Counted from the first letter of the stretch, positions 35,486-47,213 are shown. The stretch is 64,000 nucleotides of DNA from Saccharothrix sp. HUAS TT1 (GCF_040744945.1 NZ_CP160453.1:1054001-1118000); one strand, 5' to 3'. The notes: generated by a model from the sequence alone, not told the origin. Program-made: numbers and translations.

Positions 35486-36118
35486 GTGGACGTGCTGCTG
35501 ACCGGCTTCGAACCGTTCGACGGCGAGGTCGCCAACCCGTCGTGGGACGCGGTCGACGCGGTGGAACCGGACGGTTACCGGCTGACGACCCTGCGCCTGC
35601 CGTGCGCGTTCGGCGACTCGCTCGCCGCGCTGCGCGAGGCCCTGGCCGCCCGCCGGTACGACCTGGTGGTGTGCGTGGGCCAGGCGGGCGGGCGGGTCGG
35701 CGTCACGCCGGAGCGCGTCGCGGTCAACCTGGACGACGCCCGGATACCGGACAACGCGGGCGCGCAGCCCGTCGACGAGCCGGTCGTGCCCGGCGGGCCG
35801 GCGGCGTACTTCACCGGGCTGCCGGTCAAGGCGTGCGTGGCGGCGGTGGAGGCGGCGGGCATCCCGGCGTCGGTGTCGCACACGGCGGGCACGTTCGTGT
35901 GCAACCACGTGTTCTACGGGCTGATGCACCTAGTTGCGACCGAGCACCCGGGCGTGCGGGCCGGGTTCGTGCACGTGCCGTTCTCGCCGGAGCAGGCCGA
36001 GGGGCGCGACCAGCCGAGCCTGCCGGTCGCCACCACGGCGCGGGCGCTGGACCTGATCGTCCGCACGTCGCTGACCACGTCCGCCGACCTGCGGACCACC
36101 GCCGGCACCCTGCACTGA
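35486..36118 (+). CDS. pcp: pyroglutamyl-peptidase I
   Basis: This 210-residue cysteine peptidase removes N-terminal pyroglutamate from peptides. It begins with the family motif LLTGFEPFDGEVANPSW. The catalytic residues lie in TPERVAVN (Glu), GTFVCNHVFYGLMH (Cys) and GFVHVPFSPEQ (His). The final 20 residues diverge from typical family members. It is followed by a strong hairpin and the convergent clpC. Confidence 0.92.
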   Translation: MDVLLTGFEPFDGEVANPSWDAVDAVEPDGYRLTTLRLPCAFGDSLAALREALAARRYDLVVCVGQAGGRVGVTPERVAVNLDDARIPDNAGAQPVDEPVVPGGPAAYFTGLPVKACVAAVEAAGIPASVSHTAGTFVCNHVFYGLMHLVATEHPGVRAGFVHVPFSPEQAEGRDQPSLPVATTARALDLIVRTSLTTSADLRTTAGTLH

Positions 36119-36130
36119 CTTCGCCCGCAC

Positions 36131-36174
36131 ACGCCGAAGCGCCCCCCAGGAGGTCCCAGGGGGCGCTTCGGCGT
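36131..36174. terminator. bidirectional terminator between pcp and clpC
   Basis: ACGCCGAAGCGCCCCC (36131-36146) pairs perfectly with GGGGGCGCTTCGGCGT (36159-36174) around a 12-nt loop, a 16-bp stem between two convergent genes. Confidence 0.8.
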
Positions 36175-36199
36175 TGCGCAGCGCGTCAGGTGTCGGTCG

Positions 36200-38758
<2,559 letters not shown>

Positions 38759-38963
38759 TCGCACTCCCTGACTGCTGCGCCGGCGGTCCTCGGGCTCACC
38801 ACTGGCTGACCGTCTGGCTGACCGTGGAGAGCGCGGCACCGTGGGACCACTGTAGTCGTCAGTCCCGCCACTCTCAGTTCCCGATCGCAGGCAGCCGTCT
38901 TCGGGGATCTCTGACATCGGTACCAACGCGTGATCTGCCAGGCAGATTCCACGAATCGGGCTT

Positions 38964-38982
38964 TGTCCGCTGAACGCGAACA
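38964..38982. promoter_or_regulatory. ClgR-like palindrome in clpC upstream region
   Basis: TGTCCGCTGAACGCGAACA is a 7-5-7 inverted repeat with one mismatch. On the minus strand it reads as CGC, five bases, GCG, the core spacing of ClgR boxes in other actinobacteria. It is far from the clpC ATG (206 bp), so the transcription start must be well upstream for it to act there. Confidence 0.4.
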
Positions 38983-39029
38983 TTCAACCGTTCGGCGACA
39001 TCGGGGGTGACCGGGGTCACCGACCGGGT

Positions 39030-39068
39030 GCGAGTTAGGCGAACCTGGGTAAGGTTAGGCAAGCCTCA
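39030..39068. promoter_or_regulatory. tandem IdeR/DmdR iron boxes upstream of siderophore reductase
   Basis: TAAGGTTAGGCAAGCCTCA at 39050-39068 matches 15 of 19 positions of the IdeR consensus TTAGGTTAGGCTAACCTAA. A weaker second site, GCGAGTTAGGCGAACCTGG at 39030-39048, matches 12. The boxes end 31 bp before the ATG at 39100, placing them over the promoter for iron-dependent repression. Confidence 0.75.
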
Positions 39069-39099
39069 ACCCGTTCGAGCCGACGAGGACCTTCTGGAC

Positions 39100-39900
39100 A
39101 TGACCGTACCGCTGCAGGCCACCGAGGGCGACGTGACGGCGCCCGTCGCGCGGACCCTGGCCGGCGTGTCGGTGTACGAGGGCTTCGAACTGAGGTTCGG
39201 CCTGCCCGCCGACCGCGGCGACTGGGTGCCGTGCGCGGACTTCATGGGCCAGCCGGAGCGGTTCGACGCCTGGCGCAAGGCGCTGGCCGAGTGGCTGCGC
39301 GAGCAGTACGGCGAGGCGCCGGACCGCACCACCGCCGGGTACGTGATGAGCTGGTACCTCAACGTCGTCGGCGTGCTGGGCGGGCTGCTGTTCCACGCCG
39401 CGCGGCGGGTGCCGTCGCTGCGGCCCGCCGACCTGGCCGTGAAGCTGCCGGCCGAGGGCCGGCCGCACGTCATCGGCGTGGCGCTGCTCAACGACGACTT
39501 CGCGTGCCTGCCCGACGACCCGGAGGCCGACCACCCGACGGCGAGCGTGGTGGCCGACGAGACGGCGCTGGCGGCGTTGCTGCGGGCCCGGTTCGCGGCG
39601 CACAGCGCGCAGTTCGTCGGCGCGTTCGGGCCGACCGTGCGGCTGGGGCGGCGGATGCTGTGGGCGGCGGCCACGGACGCGCTGGACAGCGCGGCGTGGA
39701 CGGCGGGGCAGCTGTGCGGCGACGAGACGGCGGGCGTGCTGGACGCGGCGCTGCTGCTGCCCGCCAAGCTCGACCCGTTCACCTCGGGCTCGACCCTGAG
39801 GGCCACCGACACCGGCTGGACCCGCCGCCGCGAGAGCTGCTGCTTCCACTACGTCCTGCCGAACGCCGAAGCCTGCGCCACCTGCCCCCGCGTCTGCTGA
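39100..39900 (+). CDS. FhuF-like ferric-siderophore iron reductase
   Basis: This 266-residue cytosolic protein ends in ESCCFHYVLP and ACATCPRVC, the C-C-x10-C-x2-C pattern that binds a [2Fe-2S] cluster in FhuF-type reductases. The FhuF family reduces iron in imported ferric siderophores so that it is released. Tandem IdeR-like boxes lie just upstream. It is convergent with a siderophore ABC transporter operon that also has an iron box. The ATG at 39100 is preferred over an earlier in-frame codon inside the iron boxes. Confidence 0.85.
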   Translation: MTVPLQATEGDVTAPVARTLAGVSVYEGFELRFGLPADRGDWVPCADFMGQPERFDAWRKALAEWLREQYGEAPDRTTAGYVMSWYLNVVGVLGGLLFHAARRVPSLRPADLAVKLPAEGRPHVIGVALLNDDFACLPDDPEADHPTASVVADETALAALLRARFAAHSAQFVGAFGPTVRLGRRMLWAAATDALDSAAWTAGQLCGDETAGVLDAALLLPAKLDPFTSGSTLRATDTGWTRRRESCCFHYVLPNAEACATCPRVC

Positions 39901-40049
39901 CCCGCGAGTCGAACCTCCACGTCCCGCGAGTCGAACCTCCAGGACCCCCGAGTTCAACGCTCAGGACCACGCCTGCCCGGACGTGAGCGTTGAACTCGGG
40001 GGTCCTGAGCGTTCGACACGCGGGACGTGAGCGTTCGACTCGCGGGTCA
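39898..40049. repeat. palindromic cassette joining two convergent stop codons (copy 2)
   Basis: Three units begin at 39904 and 39926 (both GCGAGTCGAACCTCCA) and 39948 (CCGAGTTCAACGCTCA). After a 20-nt loop, inverted units begin at 39984, 40006 and 40028. Unit spacing is exactly 22 bp throughout. The arms (39901-39963 and 39984-40046) match in 56 of 63 positions when folded, with a perfect 24-bp innermost stem (39940-39963 with 39984-40007). The palindrome even includes the TGA stop codons of the reductase and of the ATPase on the other strand. It is the same design as the 12.9-kb copy. A bidirectional terminator role is likely, but the periodicity suggests more. Confidence 0.9.
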
Positions 40050-40853
40050 GCGTTCGGGGTGGCGGTGGCGGTGGCCGATCGGGATGACCAGCGGGGTGCC
40101 GGAGACCGGGTCGGGGACGACGCGGGCGTCCAGGCCGAAGACGTCCAGCAGGTTCGGCTCGGTCAGCACGTCGGCGGGCGGTCCGGCGACCACGATCCGG
40201 CCGTCCTTCATCGCGACCAGGCGCTCGGCGTAGCGGGCGGCCAGGTTCAGGTCGTGCAGCACCATCACCACGGTCCGGCCGAAGTCCCGGTGCAGCCGCT
40301 GCACGAGGTCCAGCACGTCGACCTGGTGCGCCAGGTCCAGGTACGTCGTCGGCTCGTCCAGCAGCAGCAGGTCGGTCCCCTGCGCCAGCGCCATCGAGAT
40401 CCAGGCCCGCTGCCGCTGCCCGCCGGACAGCTCGTCCACGGTCCGCTCGGCCAGCTCCGCCATCCCCGTCATCTCCAGGGCCGACGCCACCGCCGCCTCG
40501 TCCTCCGGCGACCACTGCCGGTACCACGCCTGGTGCGGGTGCCGCCCGCGCGCGACCAGCTCGGCGACCGTCAGCCCCTCGGGCGCCTGCGGCGACTGCG
40601 GCAGCGTCGCCAGCACCTTCGCCACCTCGCGGGTCGGCGTGCGGTCGATCCGCTTGCCGTCCAGCACCACCGCGCCCGAACGGGCGGGCAGCAGCCGACC
40701 CAGGGCGCGCAGCAACGTGGACTTGCCGCACCCGTTGGGCCCGATCACCGCCGTCACCGAACCGGACAGCACGTCCAGGTCCAGCTCCGACACCACCAGC
40801 CGCTCGCCGTACCCGACGGACAGCGACTGCGCCTGCAGCCGAACAGCGGTCAT
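40047..40853 (-). CDS. iron-siderophore ABC transporter ATP-binding protein
   Basis: The ATG at 40853 gives a 268-residue FecE/FepC-type ATPase with Walker A GPNGCGKST, signature ELSGGQRQRAWISMALAQ, Walker B LLLLDEPTTYLDL and the switch His in MVLHDLNLA. It drives uptake of ferric siderophores through the two permeases encoded just before it; the start overlaps the upstream stop by 4 nt. No binding-protein gene is adjacent. The stop codon lies in the palindromic cassette. Confidence 0.93.
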   Translation of the reverse strand: MTAVRLQAQSLSVGYGERLVVSELDLDVLSGSVTAVIGPNGCGKSTLLRALGRLLPARSGAVVLDGKRIDRTPTREVAKVLATLPQSPQAPEGLTVAELVARGRHPHQAWYRQWSPEDEAAVASALEMTGMAELAERTVDELSGGQRQRAWISMALAQGTDLLLLDEPTTYLDLAHQVDVLDLVQRLHRDFGRTVVMVLHDLNLAARYAERLVAMKDGRIVVAGPPADVLTEPNLLDVFGLDARVVPDPVSGTPLVIPIGHRHRHPER

Positions 40854-41902
40854 ACCCGTGCCTCCCGGCGACTGCGGACGAGCAGGTACATCAGGTACGG
40901 CGCGCCGAGCACCGCGGTCACCACGCCGACCGGCAGCTCGAACCCGCCGAACGCCAGCCGCGCGACCAGGTCCGACACCACCACCAGCAGCCCGCCGACC
41001 ACGGCCGACCCGAGCAGCGGCGGCGTGGCGGTCCCGGCCACCCGCAGCGCGATCTGCGGCGACGCCAGCGCCACGAACGCGACCGGACCGGCGGACGCCG
41101 TCGCCACGGCCGCCAGCACGACCGCGATCAGCAGCATCGCGGTCCGGGCGCCGTTCAGCCGCACGCCGAGCCCGCGCACGGTGTCGTCGTCGAACTGGAG
41201 CGCGCCCAGCAGCCGGGTCCCGACCAGGGCCGCCGGGATCAGCACCGCCAGCGCCAGCCCAACCGGCACGACGTGCTCCCAGCCGCGCCCGTTCAGGCTC
41301 CCGGTGATCCACACCATCACCCGCGCCGCGTCGGTGACGTCGCCGACGGTCAGCAGGTAGTGGGTGAAGTTGCCGGTCACCGCCGTGATGCCGATGCCGA
41401 CCAGCACCAGCCGGAACCCCTCGATCCCCCGCCGCCACGCCAGCCCGTACACCAGCAGCCCGGCCAGCAGCCCGCCGCCGAGGGCCGCCAGCGGCACGCC
41501 GACGGAGGCCGTCGCCCCGCCGACCGCGCCCAACGACCCGGCGAACGTGATCACGGTGACCGCGCCGGCGCCCGCCCCCCACGTCACCCCGAGGATGTCC
41601 GGGCCGGCCAGCGGGTTGCGCGCGATCGACTGGAACACCGCGCCCGCCACGCCGAGCGCCGCGCCGACGAACACCCCGGTCAACGCCCGGGGCAGGCGCA
41701 GGTCGAGCACGATGAACCGCTGCCCGCGCGCCCCGTCGCCGAGCAGCACGTCGAACACCTGCCCCAGCGGGATCGGGTAGTCGCCGCGGGCCACGCCCAC
41801 CGCGCCCGCCAGCACCACCAGCGCCAGCCCGACGACCACCACGGCGAACGGCCGCCACCGCAGCGGCCCGGACACCGGCCCCAGCCGGAAACCCGCGCTC
41901 AC
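40850..41902 (-). CDS. FecCD-family siderophore permease (second subunit)
   Basis: This 350-residue protein has about nine membrane segments. FecCD landmarks include LDLRLPRALTGVFVGAALGVAGAVFQSIARNPLA, in which the DLRLPR motif leads into the first conserved helix, DILGVTWGAGAGA and ASPQIALRVAGT. It forms a heterodimeric channel with the permease encoded upstream. Both ends overlap neighbouring genes by 4 nt, so translation of the operon is tightly coupled. Confidence 0.92.
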   Translation of the reverse strand: MSAGFRLGPVSGPLRWRPFAVVVVGLALVVLAGAVGVARGDYPIPLGQVFDVLLGDGARGQRFIVLDLRLPRALTGVFVGAALGVAGAVFQSIARNPLAGPDILGVTWGAGAGAVTVITFAGSLGAVGGATASVGVPLAALGGGLLAGLLVYGLAWRRGIEGFRLVLVGIGITAVTGNFTHYLLTVGDVTDAARVMVWITGSLNGRGWEHVVPVGLALAVLIPAALVGTRLLGALQFDDDTVRGLGVRLNGARTAMLLIAVVLAAVATASAGPVAFVALASPQIALRVAGTATPPLLGSAVVGGLLVVVSDLVARLAFGGFELPVGVVTAVLGAPYLMYLLVRSRREARV

Positions 41903-42918
41903 AGCCGCACCAGCTTCCGCCGCCGCACCAGCGCGATGAAGAACGGCGCGCCGACCAGCGCCAGCACCACCCCGACCTCCAGCTCACCCGGCCTGGCCAC
42001 CACCCGGCCGACGACGTCGGCGACCAGCAGCACGATCGCGCCGATCACCCCGGCGAACGGCAGCAGCCACCGGTGGTCCGGCCCGGTCAACGCCCGCGCC
42101 GCGTGCGGCACGACCAGCCCGAGGAACCCGATCGGCCCGCACACCGCCACCGCGCCGCCCACCAGCAACGTCGTCGCCACCACCCCGACGACCCTGGTCA
42201 GCGCCACCCGCCGGCCGAGCGACCTGGCCACGTCGTCACCGAGCGACAGCGCGTTCAGCCCGGTCGCGTTGGCCGCCGCCAGCACCAGCCCGAGCAGCAG
42301 GAACGGCAGCACCTGCCACAGCAGCGCGAGGTCGCGCCCGGCGAGCCCGCCGACCTGCCAGAACCGGAACGCGTCCAGGCTCTGCCGGTCGAGCAGCACC
42401 AGCGCGGACACCAGCCCCTGCATCAGCGCGCTGACCGCCGCGCCGGCGAGCGCCAGCGTCACCGGCGTGGGCCCGGACCGCCCCGACCCGAGCAGGAACA
42501 CCACCACGCTGGCCACGAGCGCGCCGGCGAACGCGAACCACACGTACCCGTAGAGGCTGCTCACGCCCAGCGTGAAGATCGACAGCACGACGGCGAACGC
42601 CGCGCCCTGGGTGACGCCGAGGATGCCCGGGTCGGCCAGCGGGTTGCGGGTGTGGCCCTGCATCAGCGCGCCGCCGACGCCCAGCGCGACGCCGACCGCG
42701 ATGCCGAGCAGCGTGCGCGGCACCCGCAGCTCGCGGACGACGAGGTCGTTCTCCGCGCCGGTCGGCGCGGTCAGCGCGTGCCAGACGTCGGCGATCGGGA
42801 TGTCCTTCGCGCCGATGGCCACGCTGGCGAGCGCTACCAGGGCGAGGAGCCCGACGAGCAGGGCCAGCCGGGCGCTGCGGAGGGCCAAGGCGCTGCTCCT
42901 CCCACGGCGACCCGACAT
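41899..42918 (-). CDS. FecCD-family siderophore permease (first subunit)
   Basis: This 339-residue permease starts the operon. It shows about nine membrane segments with VRELRVPRTLLGIAVGVALG, QGHTRNPLADPGILGVTQG and FLGLVVPHAARALTGPDHRW. An IdeR-like box ends only a few bases upstream of its start codon. Together with its partner permease and ATPase it should import ferric siderophores; the siderophore type is not determinable here. Confidence 0.92.
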   Translation of the reverse strand: MSGRRGRSSALALRSARLALLVGLLALVALASVAIGAKDIPIADVWHALTAPTGAENDLVVRELRVPRTLLGIAVGVALGVGGALMQGHTRNPLADPGILGVTQGAAFAVVLSIFTLGVSSLYGYVWFAFAGALVASVVVFLLGSGRSGPTPVTLALAGAAVSALMQGLVSALVLLDRQSLDAFRFWQVGGLAGRDLALLWQVLPFLLLGLVLAAANATGLNALSLGDDVARSLGRRVALTRVVGVVATTLLVGGAVAVCGPIGFLGLVVPHAARALTGPDHRWLLPFAGVIGAIVLLVADVVGRVVARPGELEVGVVLALVGAPFFIALVRRRKLVRL

Positions 42919-42922
42919 CTGG

Positions 42923-42941
42923 TGAGGTGAGCCTAACCGAA
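42923..42941. promoter_or_regulatory. IdeR/DmdR iron box upstream of siderophore transporter
   Basis: TGAGGTGAGCCTAACCGAA matches 15 of 19 positions of the IdeR consensus. It starts 5 bp before the first permease codon on the minus strand, so bound repressor would block the promoter or early transcription. Confidence 0.75.
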
Positions 42942-43057
42942 CACGGTGTGGTCCCCACCGGGCACGGAGCGTGCCGCCGAACGGTCGAACCGGAGATCAC
43001 CCGGCGCGTCCGCGAAATGGATCTTCGACCACCCCTGGAAGGTGGCGAAAAACAACC

Positions 43058-43087
43058 AAGGGGCGCCGGAGGAATCCGGCGCCCCTT
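43058..43087 (-). terminator. Rho-independent terminator of lsr2
   Basis: AAGGGGCGCCGGA (43058-43070) pairs perfectly with TCCGGCGCCCCTT (43075-43087) around GGAA. On the minus strand a T-rich run (TTGTTTTT) follows the stem, giving a canonical terminator 48 bp after the lsr2 stop. Confidence 0.88.
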
Positions 43088-43134
43088 CGTCGATCGACGT
43101 AATTGCCGTGGTCTGCGCCACGTCAATGACTTCG

Positions 43135-43482
43135 TCAGCCCTGCTGGTGGTAAGCCTCCAGCACCTCGGCCGGGATGCGCCCGCGATCGGAGACCTTCAT
43201 CCCCTGCTTGCGCGCCCACTCCCGAATGGCCTGGTTCTGCTCACGATCCGCCGAAGCGGGACGAGCCGCCTTCACACCGGCCGGACGACCCGGACCGCGC
43301 TTGCGGCCACCCGCCTTGCGGGCACTGGCGACGAAGTCGGCGAGAGCGTCGCGGAGCTTGCCCGCATTGCCCGCGGAAAGGTCGATCTCGTAGGACACAC
43401 CGTCCAATCCGAAGCCGACCGTCTCCTCCGCCTTCCCACCGTCCAGGTCATCGACCAGGGTCACGGTGACCTTCTGCGCCAT
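43135..43482 (-). CDS. lsr2: nucleoid-associated protein Lsr2
   Basis: This 115-residue protein is the actinobacterial H-NS-like silencer. Residues about 1-55 form the dimerising domain ([20 protein letters not shown] and [19 protein letters not shown]). A basic linker follows ([15 protein letters not shown]), and the C-terminal domain ends with the AT-hook-like minor-groove motif [16 protein letters not shown]. It bridges AT-rich, often foreign, DNA. A perfect AGGAGGA site precedes the ATG. It follows lysS, as in M. tuberculosis, and has its own terminator. Confidence 0.97.
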   Translation of the reverse strand: MAQKVTVTLVDDLDGGKAEETVGFGLDGVSYEIDLSAGNAGKLRDALADFVASARKAGGRKRGPGRPAGVKAARPASADREQNQAIREWARKQGMKVSDRGRIPAEVLEAYHQQG

Positions 43483-43599
43483 GCGTATCCTCCTGGACTC
43501 GAATGCGCGGTGTTGCTCCCCGACCGCGACCTAAAGCATTGGCGAGTGCAGGTTAGCGCACAACTGCTGGAATGCGCCGCCCGGAGTCCGAGAAGTTAC

Positions 43600-45111
43600 T
43601 CATTCCGGGCGCACGAGGGGGAACAGGATCGTCTCCCGGATACCGAGACCGGTGAGCGCCATCAGCAGCCGGTCGATGCCCATTCCGACACCGCCGCTCG
43701 GTGGCATTCCGTACTCCAGTGATCGCAGAAAGTCTTCGTCGACCGGCATGGCCTCGACGTCACCGGTCGCGCCAAGGCGGGCCTGGGCTTCCAGCCTCTC
43801 CCGCTCCACCACCGGGTCCACCAGTTCCGAGTATCCCGTGGCCAACTCGAAACCGCGCACGTACAGGTCCCACTTTTCGGCCACACCCGGCCGGCTGCGG
43901 TGCTGACGGGTGAGCGGCGAGGTCTCCACCGGGAAATCGCGGACAAACGTGGGCGCGTGCAGGGCGTCACCGACCAGGTGCTCCCACAGCTCCTCGACCA
44001 GCTTGCCGTGCCCGAGCTTCGGGTCCGGCTCCAGGCCGTGCTTGTCGGCGAGCGCTCGCAGCCGCTCCGAAGAAGTTTCGGGCGTGACTTCTTCACCGGC
44101 CGCGTCGGACAACGACTCGTACATGCTCAACGTCGTCCACTCGCCGCCGAGGTCGTACTCGGAACCGTCGGCCAACGTCACCACGTGCGAACCCGCGACC
44201 GCCAGCGCGGCTTCCTGGATCAGCTCCCGGGTCAGCACGGCGTTGGTGTCGTAGGTGGCGTACGCCTCGTAGTACTCCAGCATCGAGAACTCGGGCGAAT
44301 GGGACGAGTCCATGCCCTCGTTGCGGAAGTTGCGGTTGATCTCGAAGACCTTCTCGATACCGCCGACCACGCACCGCTTCAGGTACAGCTCCGGCGCGAT
44401 CCGCAGGAACAGGTCGATGTCGAGCGCGTTCGAGCGGGTGACGAACGGCCGGGCGGAGGCGCCGCCCTGCAACGTCTGCAACATCGGCGTCTCGACTTCG
44501 ACGAAACCGCGCCGGTGGAACGACTCCCGCAACGAGCGCACCACCGCGGCCCGGTTGCGGACCGTGTTCCTGGCCTGCTCGCGCAGGATCAGATCCACGT
44601 ACCGCTGCCGAATGCGGGTTTCCTCGGCGAGTTCCTTGTGCGCGACCGGCAGCGGCCGCAGCGCCTTCGCCGCGATCGCCCACGCGTCGGCCATCACGGA
44701 GAGTTCACCGCGCCGGGACGTGATGACCTCGCCGTGCACGAATACGTGGTCGCCCAAGTCGACGTCGGACTTCCAATCGGCGAGCGCCCGCTCGCCGACG
44801 CCGTTCAGGCTCAGCATGGCCTGGAGTTCGGTGCCGTCGCCCTCGCGCAGCGTGGCGAAGCACAGCTTGCCGGTGTTGCGGATGAACATGACGCGGCCGG
44901 TCACCCCGACCACTTCGCCGGTCGACGTGTCCGGCTCCAACCCCTGATGAGCGTCGCGCACCTCTCGCAGGGTGTGCGTGCGCGGGACTTCGACCGGATA
45001 GGGATCGACGCCGCGTTCCAGCAGTCGCGCCCGCTTCTCCCGGCGCACCCTCAGCTGCTCGGGGAGATCGTCGTCGCTGGTCGCGGAACCGGTCGCTGGC
45101 TGCTCACTCAC
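43600..45111 (-). CDS. lysS: lysyl-tRNA synthetase (class II)
   Basis: This 503-residue class II synthetase charges tRNA-Lys. It has an N-terminal OB-fold anticodon domain ([21 protein letters not shown]), motif 1 around [13 protein letters not shown], motif 2 as [19 protein letters not shown] and motif 3 as [13 protein letters not shown]. The start is GTG. It lies 117 bp upstream of lsr2 and is divergent from a methyltransferase gene, 62 bp apart. Confidence 0.96.
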   Translation of the reverse strand: MSEQPATGSATSDDDLPEQLRVRREKRARLLERGVDPYPVEVPRTHTLREVRDAHQGLEPDTSTGEVVGVTGRVMFIRNTGKLCFATLREGDGTELQAMLSLNGVGERALADWKSDVDLGDHVFVHGEVITSRRGELSVMADAWAIAAKALRPLPVAHKELAEETRIRQRYVDLILREQARNTVRNRAAVVRSLRESFHRRGFVEVETPMLQTLQGGASARPFVTRSNALDIDLFLRIAPELYLKRCVVGGIEKVFEINRNFRNEGMDSSHSPEFSMLEYYEAYATYDTNAVLTRELIQEAALAVAGSHVVTLADGSEYDLGGEWTTLSMYESLSDAAGEEVTPETSSERLRALADKHGLEPDPKLGHGKLVEELWEHLVGDALHAPTFVRDFPVETSPLTRQHRSRPGVAEKWDLYVRGFELATGYSELVDPVVERERLEAQARLGATGDVEAMPVDEDFLRSLEYGMPPSGGVGMGIDRLLMALTGLGIRETILFPLVRPE

Positions 45112-45173
45112 ACGACGCAGGGTACGGAAAGACCACTCGGGAAATCGAACCGGATCTCACTAGGCTCGGTGCG

Positions 45174-45929
45174 GTGACGGGAGACGACTTGCGGGCCCTG
45201 CGCGCGAACTCCTTCGGCGCGCACGCCTCCGCCTACCAGGAACACCGGCCGGGCTACCCGGCCGAGGCCATCCGGTGGTCGCTCGAACCGCTGGGCGACG
45301 GCCCGCGCGACGTGCTGGACCTGGCCGCCGGCACCGGCAAGCTGACCGGCGGCCTGCTCGCCGAGGGCCACCACGTGACGGCCGTGGAGCCGAACGAGGG
45401 GATGCTGTCGGAACTGGTGCGCCACCACGGCCCGGCACGCGCGCTGCCCGGCAGCGCGGAGCGGATCCCGCTGCCGGGCGGCACGGTGGACGCGGTCGTG
45501 GTCGGGCAGGCGTTCCACTGGTTCGACGCGGACCGGGCGATGGCGGAGATCGCCAGGGTGCTGCGGCCGGGCGGCGTGCTCGCCGCGCTGTGGAACGACT
45601 TCGACGAGTCGGTGCCATGGGTGGCGGAGTTCATCGAGGTCGCCCGGGGCAGCGTGGCCGTGCCCGACGTGCGGACCGACCCGGTGCCGGAGCACGAGCT
45701 GTTCTCCGACGCCGAGAACCGCGTCTTCAAGCACGTGCACCGGCGCACCGCCGAGTCCGCGGTGGCGACCATCAACACGCACTCGCACCTGCTGGTGATC
45801 CCGGCCGAGGAGCGGGACGCGCTGAACGAGCGCGTCCTCGGCTTCCTCAAGTCGCGCCCCGAGACCGCCGAGGGCGAGTTCGGGTTCCCGCTGACCACCT
45901 ACGTGAAGCGCTGCCGGCGCGTCGCCTGA
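45174..45929 (+). CDS. class I SAM-dependent methyltransferase
   Basis: This 251-residue protein has SAM-binding motif I VLDLAAGTGKLTGGL, the acidic residue in VTAVEPNEGML, and motif III-like GGTVDAVVVGQAFHWFD. The HWFD stretch is typical of a group of small methyltransferases acting on unknown small molecules. The start is GTG. It runs between lysS (divergent) and coaX (convergent, 3-bp gap). Confidence 0.85.
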   Translation: MTGDDLRALRANSFGAHASAYQEHRPGYPAEAIRWSLEPLGDGPRDVLDLAAGTGKLTGGLLAEGHHVTAVEPNEGMLSELVRHHGPARALPGSAERIPLPGGTVDAVVVGQAFHWFDADRAMAEIARVLRPGGVLAALWNDFDESVPWVAEFIEVARGSVAVPDVRTDPVPEHELFSDAENRVFKHVHRRTAESAVATINTHSHLLVIPAEERDALNERVLGFLKSRPETAEGEFGFPLTTYVKRCRRVA

Positions 45930-45932
45930 CCG

Positions 45933-46718
45933 TCAGGCCCGGTTGCGCTCGAACACCAGGCGCAGGCCGAGCAGGGTCAGGTCCGGGACGTGCGACTGGA
46001 TGGTGGCCGACTCGGACACCACCAGCGGCGCGAGGCCGCCGGTCGCGATCACCGCGACCGGGCCCGGCTCGCTGAGCTGCAGCTCGTCCACGATCCGGCG
46101 GACCAGGCCGTCCACCTGGCCGACGAACCCGTAGACGATGCCGGACTGCAGGCACTCCACGGTGTTCTTGCCGATCACCGACCGCGGCCGCACCAGCTCG
46201 ACCTTGCGCAGCTGCGCGGCGCGCGCCGCCAGCGCGTCCACCGAGATCTCGATGCCCGGCGCCAGCGCGCCGCCGAGGAACTCGCCCTTGGCGGAGATCA
46301 CGTCGAGGTTCGTGGACGTGCCGAAGTCGACCACCACGCACGCCGTGCTGTGCAGGTGGTGCGCCGCCAGCGTGTTGATCACCCGGTCGGAGCCGACCTC
46401 CTTGGGGTTGTCCACCAGCAGCGGCACGCCGGTCCGCACGCCCGGCTCCACCAGCACCTTCGGCACCGCCGAGTAGTACCGGCCGAGCATCACCCGCAGC
46501 TCGCGCAGCACCGCGGGCACGGTGGACAGCGCCGAGATGCCGGTGATCTCGTCGGCGTACTCGCCGAGCAGGCCGCGCATGGTCAGCGCCAGCTCGTCGG
46601 CGGTCATCCGGGCGTCGGTGCGCATCCGCCAGTCCCGGACCAGCGCGGCGGAGTCGCCCGTGCCGTCGTAGAGGCCGAGCACGATGTTGGTGTTGCCGAC
46701 GTCGATGGCGAGCAGCAC
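45933..46718 (-). CDS. coaX: type III pantothenate kinase
   Basis: This 261-residue enzyme phosphorylates pantothenate, the first step of coenzyme A synthesis. The ASKHA-fold motifs are LLAIDVGNTNIVLGLYD, VVVDFGTSTNLDVIS and VIATGGLAPLV. DRVINTLAAHHLH is also characteristic. It is the last of the panC-panD-coaX operon, placing the kinase with the genes that make its substrate. The start is GTG, 15 bp after panD. Confidence 0.95.
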   Translation of the reverse strand: MLLAIDVGNTNIVLGLYDGTGDSAALVRDWRMRTDARMTADELALTMRGLLGEYADEITGISALSTVPAVLRELRVMLGRYYSAVPKVLVEPGVRTGVPLLVDNPKEVGSDRVINTLAAHHLHSTACVVVDFGTSTNLDVISAKGEFLGGALAPGIEISVDALAARAAQLRKVELVRPRSVIGKNTVECLQSGIVYGFVGQVDGLVRRIVDELQLSEPGPVAVIATGGLAPLVVSESATIQSHVPDLTLLGLRLVFERNRA

Positions 46719-46733
46719 TGCGTGGTCCCCCTA

Positions 46734-47213
46734 CTAGTCCTCGGCCTGGATCAACGCGTCCAGCGCCGCCGCGTCCTCGGTCTCCGCCGGCGCCGCTTCC
46801 GGCGCGGACGTCGACCCGTTCACCAGCCCCGAGCCCTCCGGGGCGTGGGCCGGGTCCGCGCCGAGCTCGACGACCTTGTTGCCGGCGTCGACGAAGACCA
46901 CCTTCGGTTCGTACACCCGCGCCTCGGCGTCGTCCATCTGCCCGTAGGCGATGAGGATCACCAGGTCGCCCGGCTTGACCAGGTGCGCCGCCGCGCCGTT
47001 GATGCCGATCACGCCGGTGCCCCGGTCGCCGGGGATGACGTAGGTCTCCAACCGGGCGCCGTTGGTGACGTCCACGATCGCGACCTGCTCGCCGGCCAGC
47101 AGGTCGGCGGCCTCCATCAGGTCCTCGTCCACCGTGACCGAGCCGACGTAGTGCAGGTCGGCCTGGGTGACGGTGGCCCGGTGGATCTTCGACTTGAGCA
47201 TGGTGCGGAACAT
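46734..47213 (-). CDS. panD: aspartate 1-decarboxylase
   Basis: The ATG at 47213 gives a 159-residue pyruvoyl enzyme that makes beta-alanine from aspartate for pantothenate. The self-cleavage site is Gly24-Ser25 in [50 protein letters not shown] and [13 protein letters not shown] are conserved. The final 35 residues are an Ala/Glu-rich tail absent from enteric PanD. It lies between panC (10 bp upstream) and coaX. Confidence 0.95.
   Translation of the reverse strand: MFRTMLKSKIHRATVTQADLHYVGSVTVDEDLMEAADLLAGEQVAIVDVTNGARLETYVIPGDRGTGVIGINGAAAHLVKPGDLVILIAYGQMDDAEARVYEPKVVFVDAGNKVVELGADPAHAPEGSGLVNGSTSAPEAAPAETEDAAALDALIQAED

Noticed and set aside
38759..38983. 75-codon N-terminal extension of ClpC
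   Set aside because: ClpC proteins begin MFERFTDRARR, which is at 38758. The extension covers the promoter region.
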